Origin: JBHHXG01 sp046756985
GTDB taxonomy: Bacteria; Pseudomonadota; Zetaproteobacteria; Mariprofundales; Mariprofundaceae
DNA length: 27,439 nt
Direction: 5' to 3'
NCBI GenBank assembly: GCA_046756985.1
Contig: JBHHXG010000019.1
Span: 1-27,439 of the forward strand
The position numbers were made by a program, and so were the translations under genes. This document shows, one piece after another, positions 6,934 through 14,909 of the stretch. The stretch's first letter is position 1; every line of letters starts with the position of its first letter. The notes below the pieces were generated by a model that saw only the letters and a list, made by a program, of their open reading frames with translations, had not been told where the DNA came from and made no database searches.

Positions 6934-7653
6934 ATGAAGCTTATATTTTTCCTGTTTCTGGCACTTCTGCTTTCGGCCTGTGCAAAGGATACTTACAATT
7001 TTAGTGCTGCCGAAGCTGATTATACCAAGGCCAAGGAAATGCTTGCCAAAGGCAATTATGGCAAGACCAATGCCTTCTTGGAAAAGTTTTCGGCCCAGCA
7101 TCCATACAGCCATTATTCCGTACAGGCCGAACTACTGCGCGCCTTTGCAGCATATAAAGGCGGAGAGTATGCTCTTTCCGAAACCCTGTGTGAGCAGTTC
7201 GTTCGCAGGCATCCGCGCCATCCTGATGTCGCCTATGCAAAATACCTGCTGGCCATGACGCATTACAAACAGGTGTCACCCCCGGAACGCGATCCCGGAG
7301 AATCCCTGGCCGCCATCAAGGCATTCAAGGTTCTGATCAAAGAACACCCGGAAAGCAGCTATGCCAGGGATGGTGCCAGCCGCCTGCAGAAATTGTATAA
7401 CAACCTGGCAAAACATGAAGTTAACGTCGGAAAATTCTACTTTGATCGTGCCCGTTATGTAGCTGCGGCCAATCGCTTTCAGAAGGTAGTGGAACTGTAC
7501 CAGACTTCTCCTGCCATCGAAGAAGCCCTGTATTATCTCGCCGCCTCTTACGCAAAACTCGGCATCACAGAAAGCGCCCGGGAAACTGCGGTCCTGTTGC
7601 GGCACAATTACCCCGGAGGCTCATGGAGTGCAAAGGCTGCTCGCTTCCAGTAA
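6934..7653 (+). CDS. bamD: Outer membrane assembly lipoprotein BamD
   Basis: 239 residues from ATG 6934. BamD is the essential lipoprotein that works with BamA in inserting beta-barrel proteins into the outer membrane; it faces the periplasm. A lipoprotein signal ends at LALLLSAC (Cys16), and the mature part is a row of TPR-like helices, e.g. ADYTKAKEMLAKGNYGKTNAF, GEYALSETLCEQFVRRHPRHPDVAYAKYL, SLAAIKAFKVLIKEHPESSYARDG and the NNLAKHEVNVGKFYFDRARYVAAANRF segment, the most recognisable BamD signature. A TTG at 6925 in the same frame has GGAAG 10 bases upstream and could be the true start, adding three residues. The gene is 11 bases or less from pgeF and overlaps the next gene, so it is part of the rne run. 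Confidence 0.92.
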   Translation: MKLIFFLFLALLLSACAKDTYNFSAAEADYTKAKEMLAKGNYGKTNAFLEKFSAQHPYSHYSVQAELLRAFAAYKGGEYALSETLCEQFVRRHPRHPDVAYAKYLLAMTHYKQVSPPERDPGESLAAIKAFKVLIKEHPESSYARDGASRLQKLYNNLAKHEVNVGKFYFDRARYVAAANRFQKVVELYQTSPAIEEALYYLAASYAKLGITESARETAVLLRHNYPGGSWSAKAARFQ

Positions 7654-8050
7654 CAGATTCGCGCTGGCCATTTCCCTGCTCGTGCTTGTCAGTAGCTGCG
7701 CGGATGTGGAAAAGACAGCCATCCATAGGGTGCTGGATGCCCGTGATCAGGCCGTAAGCACGCAGAACATCAGCGACTACAGCGCCCTTCTCTTCAATAA
7801 CTATCAGGATAACAGGCAGGGGAAAATTGAGGTGGTTGCACGCATGATTGCCCTGTTTTCACAGTTTGATGCGACTGACATGCAATCCTATGACCGCAAT
7901 ATCCGGCTGATAGACGAGACCCATGCTCAATGTGAACAGTCCTATACGCTGCGTGTAAAAGCCGGCGGCGCCTGGCGGGAAATCGTGCAGCGCGAACAGT
8001 TGTATCTGACCCGGACACCGGTTGGCTGGAAAATCAGCGCGGGGATTTAG
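7628..8050 (+). CDS. Putative lipoprotein, NTF2-like fold
   Basis: 140 residues starting at GTG 7628, inside the end of bamD (26-base overlap); GGAGG at 7615-7619 stands 8 bases upstream and decides this start. A hydrophobic N terminus ends in LVSSC (Cys24), a lipobox. The mature part has the alternating pattern of an NTF2/SnoaL-like cone: a first helix AIHRVLDARDQAVSTQNISDYSALLFNNY, then strands ending in YTLRVKAGGAWREIVQREQLYLTRTPVGWKIS. Such domains bind small ligands or are structural; no catalytic residues can be named. The tight coupling to bamD suggests an envelope function but this is inference. Its last 17 bases overlap the end of fadE on the other strand. Confidence 0.75.
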   Translation: MQRLLASSNRFALAISLLVLVSSCADVEKTAIHRVLDARDQAVSTQNISDYSALLFNNYQDNRQGKIEVVARMIALFSQFDATDMQSYDRNIRLIDETHAQCEQSYTLRVKAGGAWREIVQREQLYLTRTPVGWKISAGI

Positions 8051-10493
8051 CCGACCGACGTTTCGCCGGAGCTGGCGCGGCCACAGGAGCAAAATCGTCC
8101 ACCATGATGGCAACACGCTCCGCTTTTTGCGCATCACGCAGTACACCGGTCTCTTTCTTGTTCAACACCTTGGCTGTCACAAGGTCATCGAGCCATGCAT
8201 TGTAATCCTGATCCGGCTGGTAGATCTCTCCGGCCTTGCGCAGCTTGCGCTCGATTGGTTCAGCGCGAAGGGTCATTTTCAGTGCATGCTCAAGACGGCC
8301 TGTGGAATCACCAGGATCAATCGAATAGTAAATCCCGCCAATCAGGCGGTCACGCGTCGCCGAAGGTTCCAGCAGCAGGGACGCCACCTGATGTCCAAGT
8401 CTGTCTGACGGTCCATGCAGACGCCTGCCGAGCGGCAAGGCCCATGCACGCAGTTTCCATGCGATTGGCCGCACAGGAAAATTACGTATTACGCCATCCA
8501 GTGCATGCTGGATTTTATGCAGGCAGTGTTCACAGGACCATTGCACCAGTGGCAGATCAGCTTTCGGCCTCCCGTCATCCTCGAAACGCTTAAGTACCGC
8601 CGAACACAGGTACATATAGCCGAGTGCATCAGCAAACCTGCCTGACAATTTCTCCTTGCGTTTGAAGGCGCCGCCCAGCACAAGCAGGCTGACATCAGCC
8701 AGTGCGGCTGTGGCAGCGCTGAAGCGGGCCAGCTTCCTGTAGTAGCTCGCCGTCGGGCCAGATACCGGCGAAGGTGCAAGCAACCCACCGCTGGTGGCAT
8801 AAACAAAGGCTCTGGCAGCATTGGAAACCGAATAACCAAGATGACCGAACAGCGCGGCATCAAATCGGGCAAGTGCTTTTTCCTCGTCTTCCTCGTTTGC
8901 CGCGGCAATCTCTTCCTGTAAATAGGGGTGGCAGCGCATCGCACCCTGACCGAAGATAATCATGCTGCGTGTCAGAATGTTTGCACCTTCTACCGTAATA
9001 CCGACGGGCACAGTCTGATAAATACGCCCCAGATAATTGGAAGGACCAAGACAAATACCGCGGCCGCCATGTATGTCCATGGCGTCATCAATCAGCTGCC
9101 GCATATTTTCGGTCAGGTAATATTTCACAATGGCGGAAATCACCGATGGTTTCTCACCGATATCCAGCGCCGAAGTTGTCAGCGTGCGGGCGGCATCCAT
9201 CATATACGTCAACCCACCAATCCGGGCCAATGCCTCCTCAACACCCTCGAATTTACCTATAGACAGATGGAACTGTTTGCGTACCCGTGCATAGGCACCT
9301 GTCGTCTGACTTGCGAGTTTGGCAGCCCCGGTACTTGTGGCCGGCAGTGAAATACCGCGGCCAACTGCCAGGCGCTCGACAAGCATACGCCAGCCGTGGC
9401 CAATCATTTCCTGACCGCCAATGACCCAGTCCATCGGAATAAATACATCCTTGCCGCTGTTGGGCCCATTCTGGAATGCGCTATCCAGAGGCGCATGCCT
9501 GCGGCCAATTTCGACACCCGGCGTATCCGTTGGAATCAGGGCGCAGGTAATGCCCAAATCTTCCTGATCCCCCAGCAAATGCTCCGGGTCATAGGCATGA
9601 AAAGCCAGGCCGAGAACGGTCGCTACCGGTCCCAGCGTTATGTACCTCTTTTCCCAATTCAGTCTGAGACCAAGCGTCTGCTTGCCTTTATATTTCTGTT
9701 TGCAAACAATGCCCGTATCCGGCATAGCTCCGGCATCGGAACCGGCAAATGGTCCGGTCAGGGCAAAGCATGGAACCTCCTCGCCCCCGGCCAGCCGTGG
9801 CAGATAATGTTTCTTCTGCTTATCCGTGCCATAATTCAGCAACAATTCGGCCGGTCCCAGCGAGTTCGGCACCATGGCCGTCACAGCGGCCGTACCGCTG
9901 CGGCTGCCGATTTTCATGATGACCTGTGAATGCGCATGCGCTGAAAATTCCAGGCCGCCGTATTTTTTCGGAATAATCATACCGAAAAAGCCCTTGGCCT
10001 TGATAAACTCCCAGACCTTCGGCGGCAGATCATTCAACTCATGCGTGATCTGCCAGTCATCGAGCATGGTGCAGAGCTTTTCGACCGGGCCGTCAAGAAA
10101 GGCCTGTTCTTCTTTGTTCAGTTTTGGCGCAGGTATATCGAGCAACTTTTTCCAGTCGGGGTCGCCTTGTAACAGATCCGCATCCCACCATACCGTACCA
10201 GCCTCCACCGCTTCCCTTTCGGTCGCAGACATTGGTGGTAGCGCTTTGCGAATATAATTGAGCAACGGCCTGCTGATCCATTTGCGGCGAATATCCGCAA
10301 CGCCAAGGAAGACCCCCATCGCGGTATAAAGCATCCAGACAATCACAGCCGCAATACCGGATAGATGACCTGTGGCCATCAATAGCACAAATGTGACCGC
10401 CAATAAGACAAGCCACACATAAAAGCTCAAATGCACCCGCGCCAGCAAAACCAGAGCCGCGATAATGATGGCAAGATAGATCAGTATGGTCAT
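8034..10493 (-). CDS. fadE: Acyl-CoA dehydrogenase FadE
   Basis: 819 residues, close to the 814 of E. coli FadE, and alike throughout. It is an FAD enzyme that introduces the 2,3-trans double bond into acyl-CoA, the first step of beta-oxidation. The first about 65 residues are hydrophobic (two or three helices) and should hold it at the inner membrane. Segments matching E. coli FadE include LPPMS.TE.EA.EAGT.WW, FLDGPVEKLC, FFGMIIPKKYGGLEFSA, VPNSLGPAELL, EVPCFALTGPFAGSDAGA, LTITVEGANILTRS-like GITVEGANILTRSMIIFGQGA and the C-terminal DUF1974 region. Start ATG with GGAG 6 bases upstream. The C terminus is rich in Ala, Pro, Lys and Arg. Paired with fadL just upstream on the same strand. Confidence 0.95.
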   Translation of the reverse strand: MTILIYLAIIIAALVLLARVHLSFYVWLVLLAVTFVLLMATGHLSGIAAVIVWMLYTAMGVFLGVADIRRKWISRPLLNYIRKALPPMSATEREAVEAGTVWWDADLLQGDPDWKKLLDIPAPKLNKEEQAFLDGPVEKLCTMLDDWQITHELNDLPPKVWEFIKAKGFFGMIIPKKYGGLEFSAHAHSQVIMKIGSRSGTAAVTAMVPNSLGPAELLLNYGTDKQKKHYLPRLAGGEEVPCFALTGPFAGSDAGAMPDTGIVCKQKYKGKQTLGLRLNWEKRYITLGPVATVLGLAFHAYDPEHLLGDQEDLGITCALIPTDTPGVEIGRRHAPLDSAFQNGPNSGKDVFIPMDWVIGGQEMIGHGWRMLVERLAVGRGISLPATSTGAAKLASQTTGAYARVRKQFHLSIGKFEGVEEALARIGGLTYMMDAARTLTTSALDIGEKPSVISAIVKYYLTENMRQLIDDAMDIHGGRGICLGPSNYLGRIYQTVPVGITVEGANILTRSMIIFGQGAMRCHPYLQEEIAAANEEDEEKALARFDAALFGHLGYSVSNAARAFVYATSGGLLAPSPVSGPTASYYRKLARFSAATAALADVSLLVLGGAFKRKEKLSGRFADALGYMYLCSAVLKRFEDDGRPKADLPLVQWSCEHCLHKIQHALDGVIRNFPVRPIAWKLRAWALPLGRRLHGPSDRLGHQVASLLLEPSATRDRLIGGIYYSIDPGDSTGRLEHALKMTLRAEPIERKLRKAGEIYQPDQDYNAWLDDLVTAKVLNKKETGVLRDAQKAERVAIMVDDFAPVAAPAPAKRRSAKSPR

Positions 10494-10582
10494 TCAAGTC
10501 TCCTTACTGCCGATTGCGAACAACACTTTTTATTTGTCACTAGTTTAGCGGAAAAGCTTACCTGTTGTGCGAAGACAGTTAC

Positions 10583-10609
10583 AAAAAAAGGGGCCGAAAG
10601 GCCCCTTTT
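10583..10609 (-). terminator. Rho-independent terminator after fadL
   Basis: A perfect 10-base-pair stem AAAAGGGGCC (10586-10595)/GGCCCCTTTT (10600-10609) with a four-base loop. Read on the minus strand it is followed by a run of seven T, ideal for terminating fadL transcripts, whose stop lies about 20 bases before it. fadE downstream should therefore have a promoter of its own within 10500-10580, where I see no convincing -35/-10 pair. Confidence 0.85.
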
Positions 10610-10630
10610 CATCCAGATCGCTTACAGTGC

Positions 10631-11923
10631 TTAAAACTTGTGGGATAAAGAAACTGTCACGACATGCGCATTGGCTTGATATGTACCATTTTTCACTGTG
10701 TCGGGAGCAAGAGGCAAATCACCGACTGGTGATGCAGTCTGGTTCCGGTCCTTGAAATAGACATAGGCGTAAGCCAGATCAATGGTGGTGGCCGGAGTAA
10801 AGTCATAGCCATAACCCACCGAGAACAGGTAACGGTCGGTATCTGGAATAGCCGGTGTAAAATCTACATCCGGAACCGGCGTGGGATCATAAACAAAACC
10901 CAGTTGGGTCCGCATATTGGAAGCATATCTCCATTCCAGACCTGCCCTGAGTTGTACGGTCGACTTCCAGTTCTGGGGAAGGTTGGTTTGCCCCCCGTTT
11001 GGTGCTCCACCAGCAAGAAATCGGAGCGTATCAATTGCACCTCGGTAAGCAGCACTTGCATAGCGGATATCAATCGAATCGAAGGTCTTCCAGTTAATCC
11101 AGTCCGCATCGAAGCTAAGGGTCCATGCCTCACTCGGGCTCCAGGCAATGCCGGAGTTAATCTGGTCCGGCAGCGTAACAGATGTTGTTGCCGCACTCGA
11201 GGTGCCACCGACTAAAGCAAGGTTACCCTTTGCCGATGCGGTGCCACTCACATCTATTTTAATTCTGCTACGGTAGGTGACACCGATGCTGAACGTATCC
11301 GTTTTGTAGAGAATGGAAGCATTCCCGCCCCAGCCATCACCATCACCGTTTAAGTCCTGCAGGCTGTTGTTAAGATCAACCTTGTTGAGAAGGGCATAAC
11401 TGAAACCTCCGGCAATGGACAGATGATCGCTGACCTTGAAAATGACATTGGGTTGCAGCAGCGCCATCTGGAGCCTTGAAAAGGTGCTCTTAGATGCAAA
11501 GGGGTTTGCAGCAGTATCCGGCCAGTCGGTTTCCAGACCAAACGGCGCATTGATGCTGATCGAAGCACCCAGCCTGGTATCATCATCCATGTAGGTAAAA
11601 TACACATGCGGCACGAAGAATGTATTACTGCCCGCACTGACAGCTTTCGGATGAAGTGGATTGAATGTATTCGTTGTAAAGTCTGTACCTGGAACAATAA
11701 CGATAGCGCTACCGCCCATGATCTGTTTGCCATCTGTAAAACCGACCCCAGCCGGATTGTACCAAGCTGCCGAAGGATCATCGGCGACTGCCGTAAATGC
11801 ACTGCCCATGCCTGTCGCACGAGCTGCCATTTCACCAATCTGGAATCCACTTGCCTGTGCTGATGCCACAACAAACAGGCACGCAGCACTGGCCGCAAAC
11901 AAACGATGCAAGAAATTTCGCAT
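10631..11923 (-). CDS. fadL: Long-chain fatty acid outer membrane transporter FadL family
   Basis: 430 residues from the ATG at 11923, preceded by GGGAGGGAG; the frame extends 17 codons further but without signal-like sequence. FadL proteins are 14-strand outer-membrane barrels that let long-chain fatty acids or other hydrophobic compounds in through a lateral gate, with a hatch at the N terminus. A signal peptide (RNFLHRLFAASAACLFVVASAQA) is followed by the hatch SGFQIGEMAARATGMGSAFTAVADDPSAAWYNPAG, including the hallmark NPAG, and the protein ends in a strand with terminal Phe (VVTVSLSHKF), typical of barrels recognised by the BAM complex. Next to fadE on the same strand, which supports fatty acid rather than aromatic hydrocarbon as substrate. 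Confidence 0.92.
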   Translation of the reverse strand: MRNFLHRLFAASAACLFVVASAQASGFQIGEMAARATGMGSAFTAVADDPSAAWYNPAGVGFTDGKQIMGGSAIVIVPGTDFTTNTFNPLHPKAVSAGSNTFFVPHVYFTYMDDDTRLGASISINAPFGLETDWPDTAANPFASKSTFSRLQMALLQPNVIFKVSDHLSIAGGFSYALLNKVDLNNSLQDLNGDGDGWGGNASILYKTDTFSIGVTYRSRIKIDVSGTASAKGNLALVGGTSSAATTSVTLPDQINSGIAWSPSEAWTLSFDADWINWKTFDSIDIRYASAAYRGAIDTLRFLAGGAPNGGQTNLPQNWKSTVQLRAGLEWRYASNMRTQLGFVYDPTPVPDVDFTPAIPDTDRYLFSVGYGYDFTPATTIDLAYAYVYFKDRNQTASPVGDLPLAPDTVKNGTYQANAHVVTVSLSHKF

Positions 11924-11952
11924 ATCTCCCTCCCAAGAGTTAAATTTGAATA

Positions 11953-11981
11953 AATATGACTTACTGTGGCTCAAATATCAA
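11953..11981 (-). promoter_or_regulatory. Sigma-70 type promoter of fadL
   Basis: On the minus strand TTGATA (11981-11976) and CATATT (11958-11953) are separated by exactly 17 bases, matching the -35 consensus at 5 of 6 and the -10 at 4 of 6 positions. Transcription would begin near 11946, about 20 bases before the fadL ATG and just before its strong GGGAGG. I see no FadR-type operator beside it. Confidence 0.5.
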
Positions 11982-11993
11982 CGGTGGGTGAGC

Positions 11994-12740
11994 TCAAGGG
12001 TATCCGTTCAGCTGCCAGTGGTATGGGAGATGGCCGGCAACAGAAATACCAGCTCCCATATCCTCTCGATATAGGCGGATAAACCGCTTAACCCCTTCGG
12101 GCCCATCAAAATCAGCTTCAAACCAGTCGAAGATTTCTGAAATATAAATGCCGCCATCGGCAATGCGCACCCCTTTGCCGGAATTTGCCATGAATAGTGC
12201 GGCCTGTTCATCAAGATGTTGCTCAATGAATGCGGCGCGATAGGGCCGGATACGCAAATCCGGGCAACTTACAGAGGCACAGACAATAGCCATGTGAATA
12301 CGGGGATCACCCATCGGCCTCAGAATTCTGTGCTCGATTTCATGCAGGGTTCGCATCTTGCCACCAATCCTGCCAGCCGAGCGGTGCCAGACCGGCCAGA
12401 ACAGCATGCCGGCATCCCGGATGTCATGCAGCGGCCAGTGCTCCAGCACCATGTTAATCGCCAGAATATTGTAGGCATTGATCCAGAATGCGAGCCTTTC
12501 TTCTCTTTCATGCAGACGGGACAAATCAAAATCAGCGACTGATGCCAGCACCTTGCTCCATTCATCGTCCTGCCTGATGCCACGGTAATCGACGGCATGC
12601 AGAGCTATACCCAATTTAGATCCCTGATGCACATATTGACTGAGTATGGCGGCATAAGGGCCCCAGTCCGGTTCATCGGCATTAGCTGGGAGATTTGGCA
12701 ACAACAGCAGCACTAGGGCTGCCCCGAGCAATCTGATCAT
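11994..12740 (-). CDS. Secreted DUF547 domain protein
   Basis: 248 residues from ATG 12740. An in-frame TTG at 12755 would overlap the preceding gene by 8 bases; neither has a well-placed Shine-Dalgarno, so the start is uncertain. A signal peptide MIRLLGAALVLLLLPNLPANA with a likely cut after ANA sends it to the periplasm. DUF547 features are LAFWINAYNILAINMVLEHWP, then IRDAG, LHEIEHRILRPMGDPRIHMAIVCASVSCPDLR and AALFMANSGKGV. The conserved Asn, His and Cys of these segments resemble a papain-like/transglutaminase active site (CASVSCP, IHMAIV), but activity has not been shown to my knowledge. Last gene of a four-gene operon with TVP38 and a flavin oxidoreductase, suggesting a membrane-associated redox or envelope task. 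Confidence 0.88.
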   Translation of the reverse strand: MIRLLGAALVLLLLPNLPANADEPDWGPYAAILSQYVHQGSKLGIALHAVDYRGIRQDDEWSKVLASVADFDLSRLHEREERLAFWINAYNILAINMVLEHWPLHDIRDAGMLFWPVWHRSAGRIGGKMRTLHEIEHRILRPMGDPRIHMAIVCASVSCPDLRIRPYRAAFIEQHLDEQAALFMANSGKGVRIADGGIYISEIFDWFEADFDGPEGVKRFIRLYREDMGAGISVAGHLPYHWQLNGYP

Positions 12741-12747
12741 CCTTTTG

Positions 12748-14184
12748 TCAGGCAAATCGCATCAGAAACCGAACGATCTTCTTTGTACGCCCGGAGAAAA
12801 GCTTGGGTGTATAGTAGCTACCGGCCACACGCTTGTTGACTTCAGCAAGCGTGGGGTATGGAGCAATCATGCTTGCCATCGCCCCTATTTTCAGCTTCTG
12901 ACTGATGGCCAGCGCCCAGGGATGAATAAGCTCGCCGGCATGCAACCCGACAATGCTGGCACCCAGAATGCGCCCATTCTTTGCGGCGATGACCTTGATC
13001 ATGCCCTCGGTGCGTCGCTCGGCCTGGGCCCGGTCGTTTTCAGCAAATGGCCAGGTTAGTACCTGTACGTTCAGTTCTTTCTCTTTCGCATCCGCTTCAC
13101 TCAGACCGACATGGGCCAGTTCCGGGTCGGTGTAGGTGACCCATGGCACCGCTGAGTAATCGACCTTGGCCGGGAGCTTGAATAGGATATTGCGAATAAC
13201 GATGCCGGCCTGATAGGCAGCCATATGCGTAAATTGATAGGGCCCTGCAACATCGCCAATGGCACAGATTCGCCGGTTCGAAGAGCACAGCCGCGCATCC
13301 ACTTCAATACCGCGCGGCGAGAACTCCACACCGGCCGCTTCCAGGTTCAGCCCATCCACATTGGCCTTCCTTCCTGTTGCAATCAGCAGATGAGACCCCT
13401 CTACGCACTGTTCAGCGGATTGTTCCCCATCGGTCATTTCACAATAGGCCTTGATGCCATTGTCTGTCTGCTCAAAGCGGAGATTCCGGCCTCCCTCATA
13501 GAAGGTAATGCCTTCCTTTGCCAGATAATCAATGACAATACGGGACAAGTCTGGATCATCGTTGACAAGCAGCCGGGCCACCTCCATGACCGTCACCTTC
13601 GCGCCCAGACGGCGATGCGCCTGCGCCATTTCCATGCCAATTGGTCCGCCGCCAATGACAATCAGATGTTCAATCGGCTCTTTATTATCAAAGATGGTTT
13701 CGTTGGTAAAATACGGTACATTCTCCAGCCCGTCAATCGGCGGCACAAAAGGTGAAGAGCCGGTTGCAACAACAAAATATCTGGCTCGGATGCGCGCATC
13801 TCCGGCCAGCAGTGTGCGCTCATCCTCAAAACGTCCCGCAGCGCGAATGACCCTGACACCCATCTCCTCAAAACGTTCCTGTGAATCATTGGGAGCGATC
13901 TTTCCGATCACCTGATGGATATGGCGATGCACCGTCGCCCAGTCCACAATGGGCTCGCCCGCCTGCAGGCCATAGCAATGCGTATCGCGCACAGCCTGTG
14001 CCTTTTCTCCGGCAGCAAGCAAGGCCTTGGATGGCACACAGCCAGTGTTCAGGCAATCACCGCCCATCTCTCCTTTCTCAACAAGCACAACGCTGGCACC
14101 CATCTGGGCAGCGCCGGCTGCCACGCTCAGTCCGCCGGAGCCGGCCCCTATGACGCAGATATCGACTTCGATGCGATGATTCAT
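12748..14184 (-). CDS. FAD-dependent pyridine nucleotide-disulfide oxidoreductase, MerA/Lpd-like
   Basis: 478 residues, complete. FAD-binding GAGSGGLSVA at 13-22, redox-active disulfide GGDCLNTGCVPSKALL at 41-56 (Cys44, Cys49), NAD(P)H-binding VIGGGPIGMEMA in the middle and AIGDVAGPYQFTHMAAYQAG for FAD. In lipoamide dehydrogenases the active base lies in H-P-T-x-x-E; here this reads PYPTLAE (encoded around 12845-12868), with tyrosine in place of histidine, so it is not a normal Lpd. It also lacks the heavy-metal domain and the C-terminal Cys pair of mercuric reductase. Reduction of a membrane or periplasm-linked substrate is inference. GGGAG stands before the ATG, which overlaps the TVP38 stop (ATGA). 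Annotation pipelines often call this group mercuric reductase; I would not. Confidence 0.9.
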   Translation of the reverse strand: MNHRIEVDICVIGAGSGGLSVAAGAAQMGASVVLVEKGEMGGDCLNTGCVPSKALLAAGEKAQAVRDTHCYGLQAGEPIVDWATVHRHIHQVIGKIAPNDSQERFEEMGVRVIRAAGRFEDERTLLAGDARIRARYFVVATGSSPFVPPIDGLENVPYFTNETIFDNKEPIEHLIVIGGGPIGMEMAQAHRRLGAKVTVMEVARLLVNDDPDLSRIVIDYLAKEGITFYEGGRNLRFEQTDNGIKAYCEMTDGEQSAEQCVEGSHLLIATGRKANVDGLNLEAAGVEFSPRGIEVDARLCSSNRRICAIGDVAGPYQFTHMAAYQAGIVIRNILFKLPAKVDYSAVPWVTYTDPELAHVGLSEADAKEKELNVQVLTWPFAENDRAQAERRTEGMIKVIAAKNGRILGASIVGLHAGELIHPWALAISQKLKIGAMASMIAPYPTLAEVNKRVAGSYYTPKLFSGRTKKIVRFLMRFA

Positions 14185-14909
14185 TCCGCTTCTCCCAGTG
14201 TGTTGCCGCCCTTGAACTTCTTATACGCCACAGGTAACAACGCCAGCAGCGCCAGGCCGACGAGGGCGGCGAGAATTTCCGGCGTCATTACATTTTCCAG
14301 GCTAAAGGTCTCGCCGCGTTCAAATACACTGCCAAGACCGGAACCAACGAGCACAAAGACAATGCCGCCGGGGATGATGCCAATAAAGGTGGCCGCGACA
14401 TAGGTGCGCAAGGGCACGCCGAGTAGAGCCGGCGCCAGATTGACCAGCCAGAACGGGAAGATCGGAATGAGTCGCAGCACGAGCAGATAATTAAAGGCAT
14501 TTTCATGGAAGCCACGGCGCATGCGCTCAAGTCTGGCACCGGCCTTGGCGCGCAGGGGATCAGCCAGTGCCGTCCGCGCCGCCAAAAACAACAGGGTGGC
14601 GCCGATAGAGGCGCCGGTAACGGCATAGATCGCACCAAAAACGGTGCCGAACAGAAAACCGCCTGAGACAGTCATCACAGCGCCACCCGGCAGCGAAAAG
14701 GCGACAACGACAATATACAGCGCAATGTAGGCCAGTGGCGCCAGCAGCGGATGCTTCTGTACCAGTTCAAGCAGGGATGTGCGGTGTTCGCTTAAGGCCT
14801 CAAAGCTGAGAAACCGGCCCAGATCCAGCACGAAAAATAATATCAGTCCGACCACAAGAATCAGCAATGGAATCAGCCTTCGGGCCAGTGATTTCTGCTC
14901 AGCTGTCAC
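14181..14909 (-). CDS. TVP38/TMEM64 (SNARE-associated, DedA superfamily) membrane protein
   Basis: 242 residues starting at GTG 14909, overlapping the preceding gene by 11 bases. About six hydrophobic segments: near residues 10-30, 55-75, 77-105, 140-165, 170-190 and 205-227. The VTT-domain signature is clear: FSLPGGAVMTVSGGFLFGTVFGAIYAVTGASIGATLLFLAART, then RLIPIFPFWLVNLAPALLGVPLRTYVAATFIGIIPG. DedA/TVP38 superfamily proteins are implicated in lipid scrambling and in flipping undecaprenyl phosphate or aminophospholipids; the substrate here is unknown. Genes of this type are seen beside MerA/Lpd-like flavoproteins in other bacteria, so the pairing is probably functional. Overlaps on both sides indicate translational coupling. 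Confidence 0.9.
   Translation of the reverse strand: MTAEQKSLARRLIPLLILVVGLILFFVLDLGRFLSFEALSEHRTSLLELVQKHPLLAPLAYIALYIVVVAFSLPGGAVMTVSGGFLFGTVFGAIYAVTGASIGATLLFLAARTALADPLRAKAGARLERMRRGFHENAFNYLLVLRLIPIFPFWLVNLAPALLGVPLRTYVAATFIGIIPGGIVFVLVGSGLGSVFERGETFSLENVMTPEILAALVGLALLALLPVAYKKFKGGNTLGEAE

Noticed and set aside
9396..9929. 177-codon open frame antisense to fadE
   Set aside because: Fully inside fadE, which matches its family over its whole length; no ribosome-binding site or domain.
13260..13300. Possible tRNA T-loop like GGTTCGAAGAG
   Set aside because: It is inside the coding region of the oxidoreductase and no acceptor or anticodon stem can be drawn around it.
12748..14184. Mercuric reductase (merA) or lipoamide dehydrogenase (lpd) annotation
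   Set aside because: No heavy-metal-binding domain and no C-terminal Cys pair for MerA; the Lpd active-site His is replaced by Tyr. Also no mer genes nearby.
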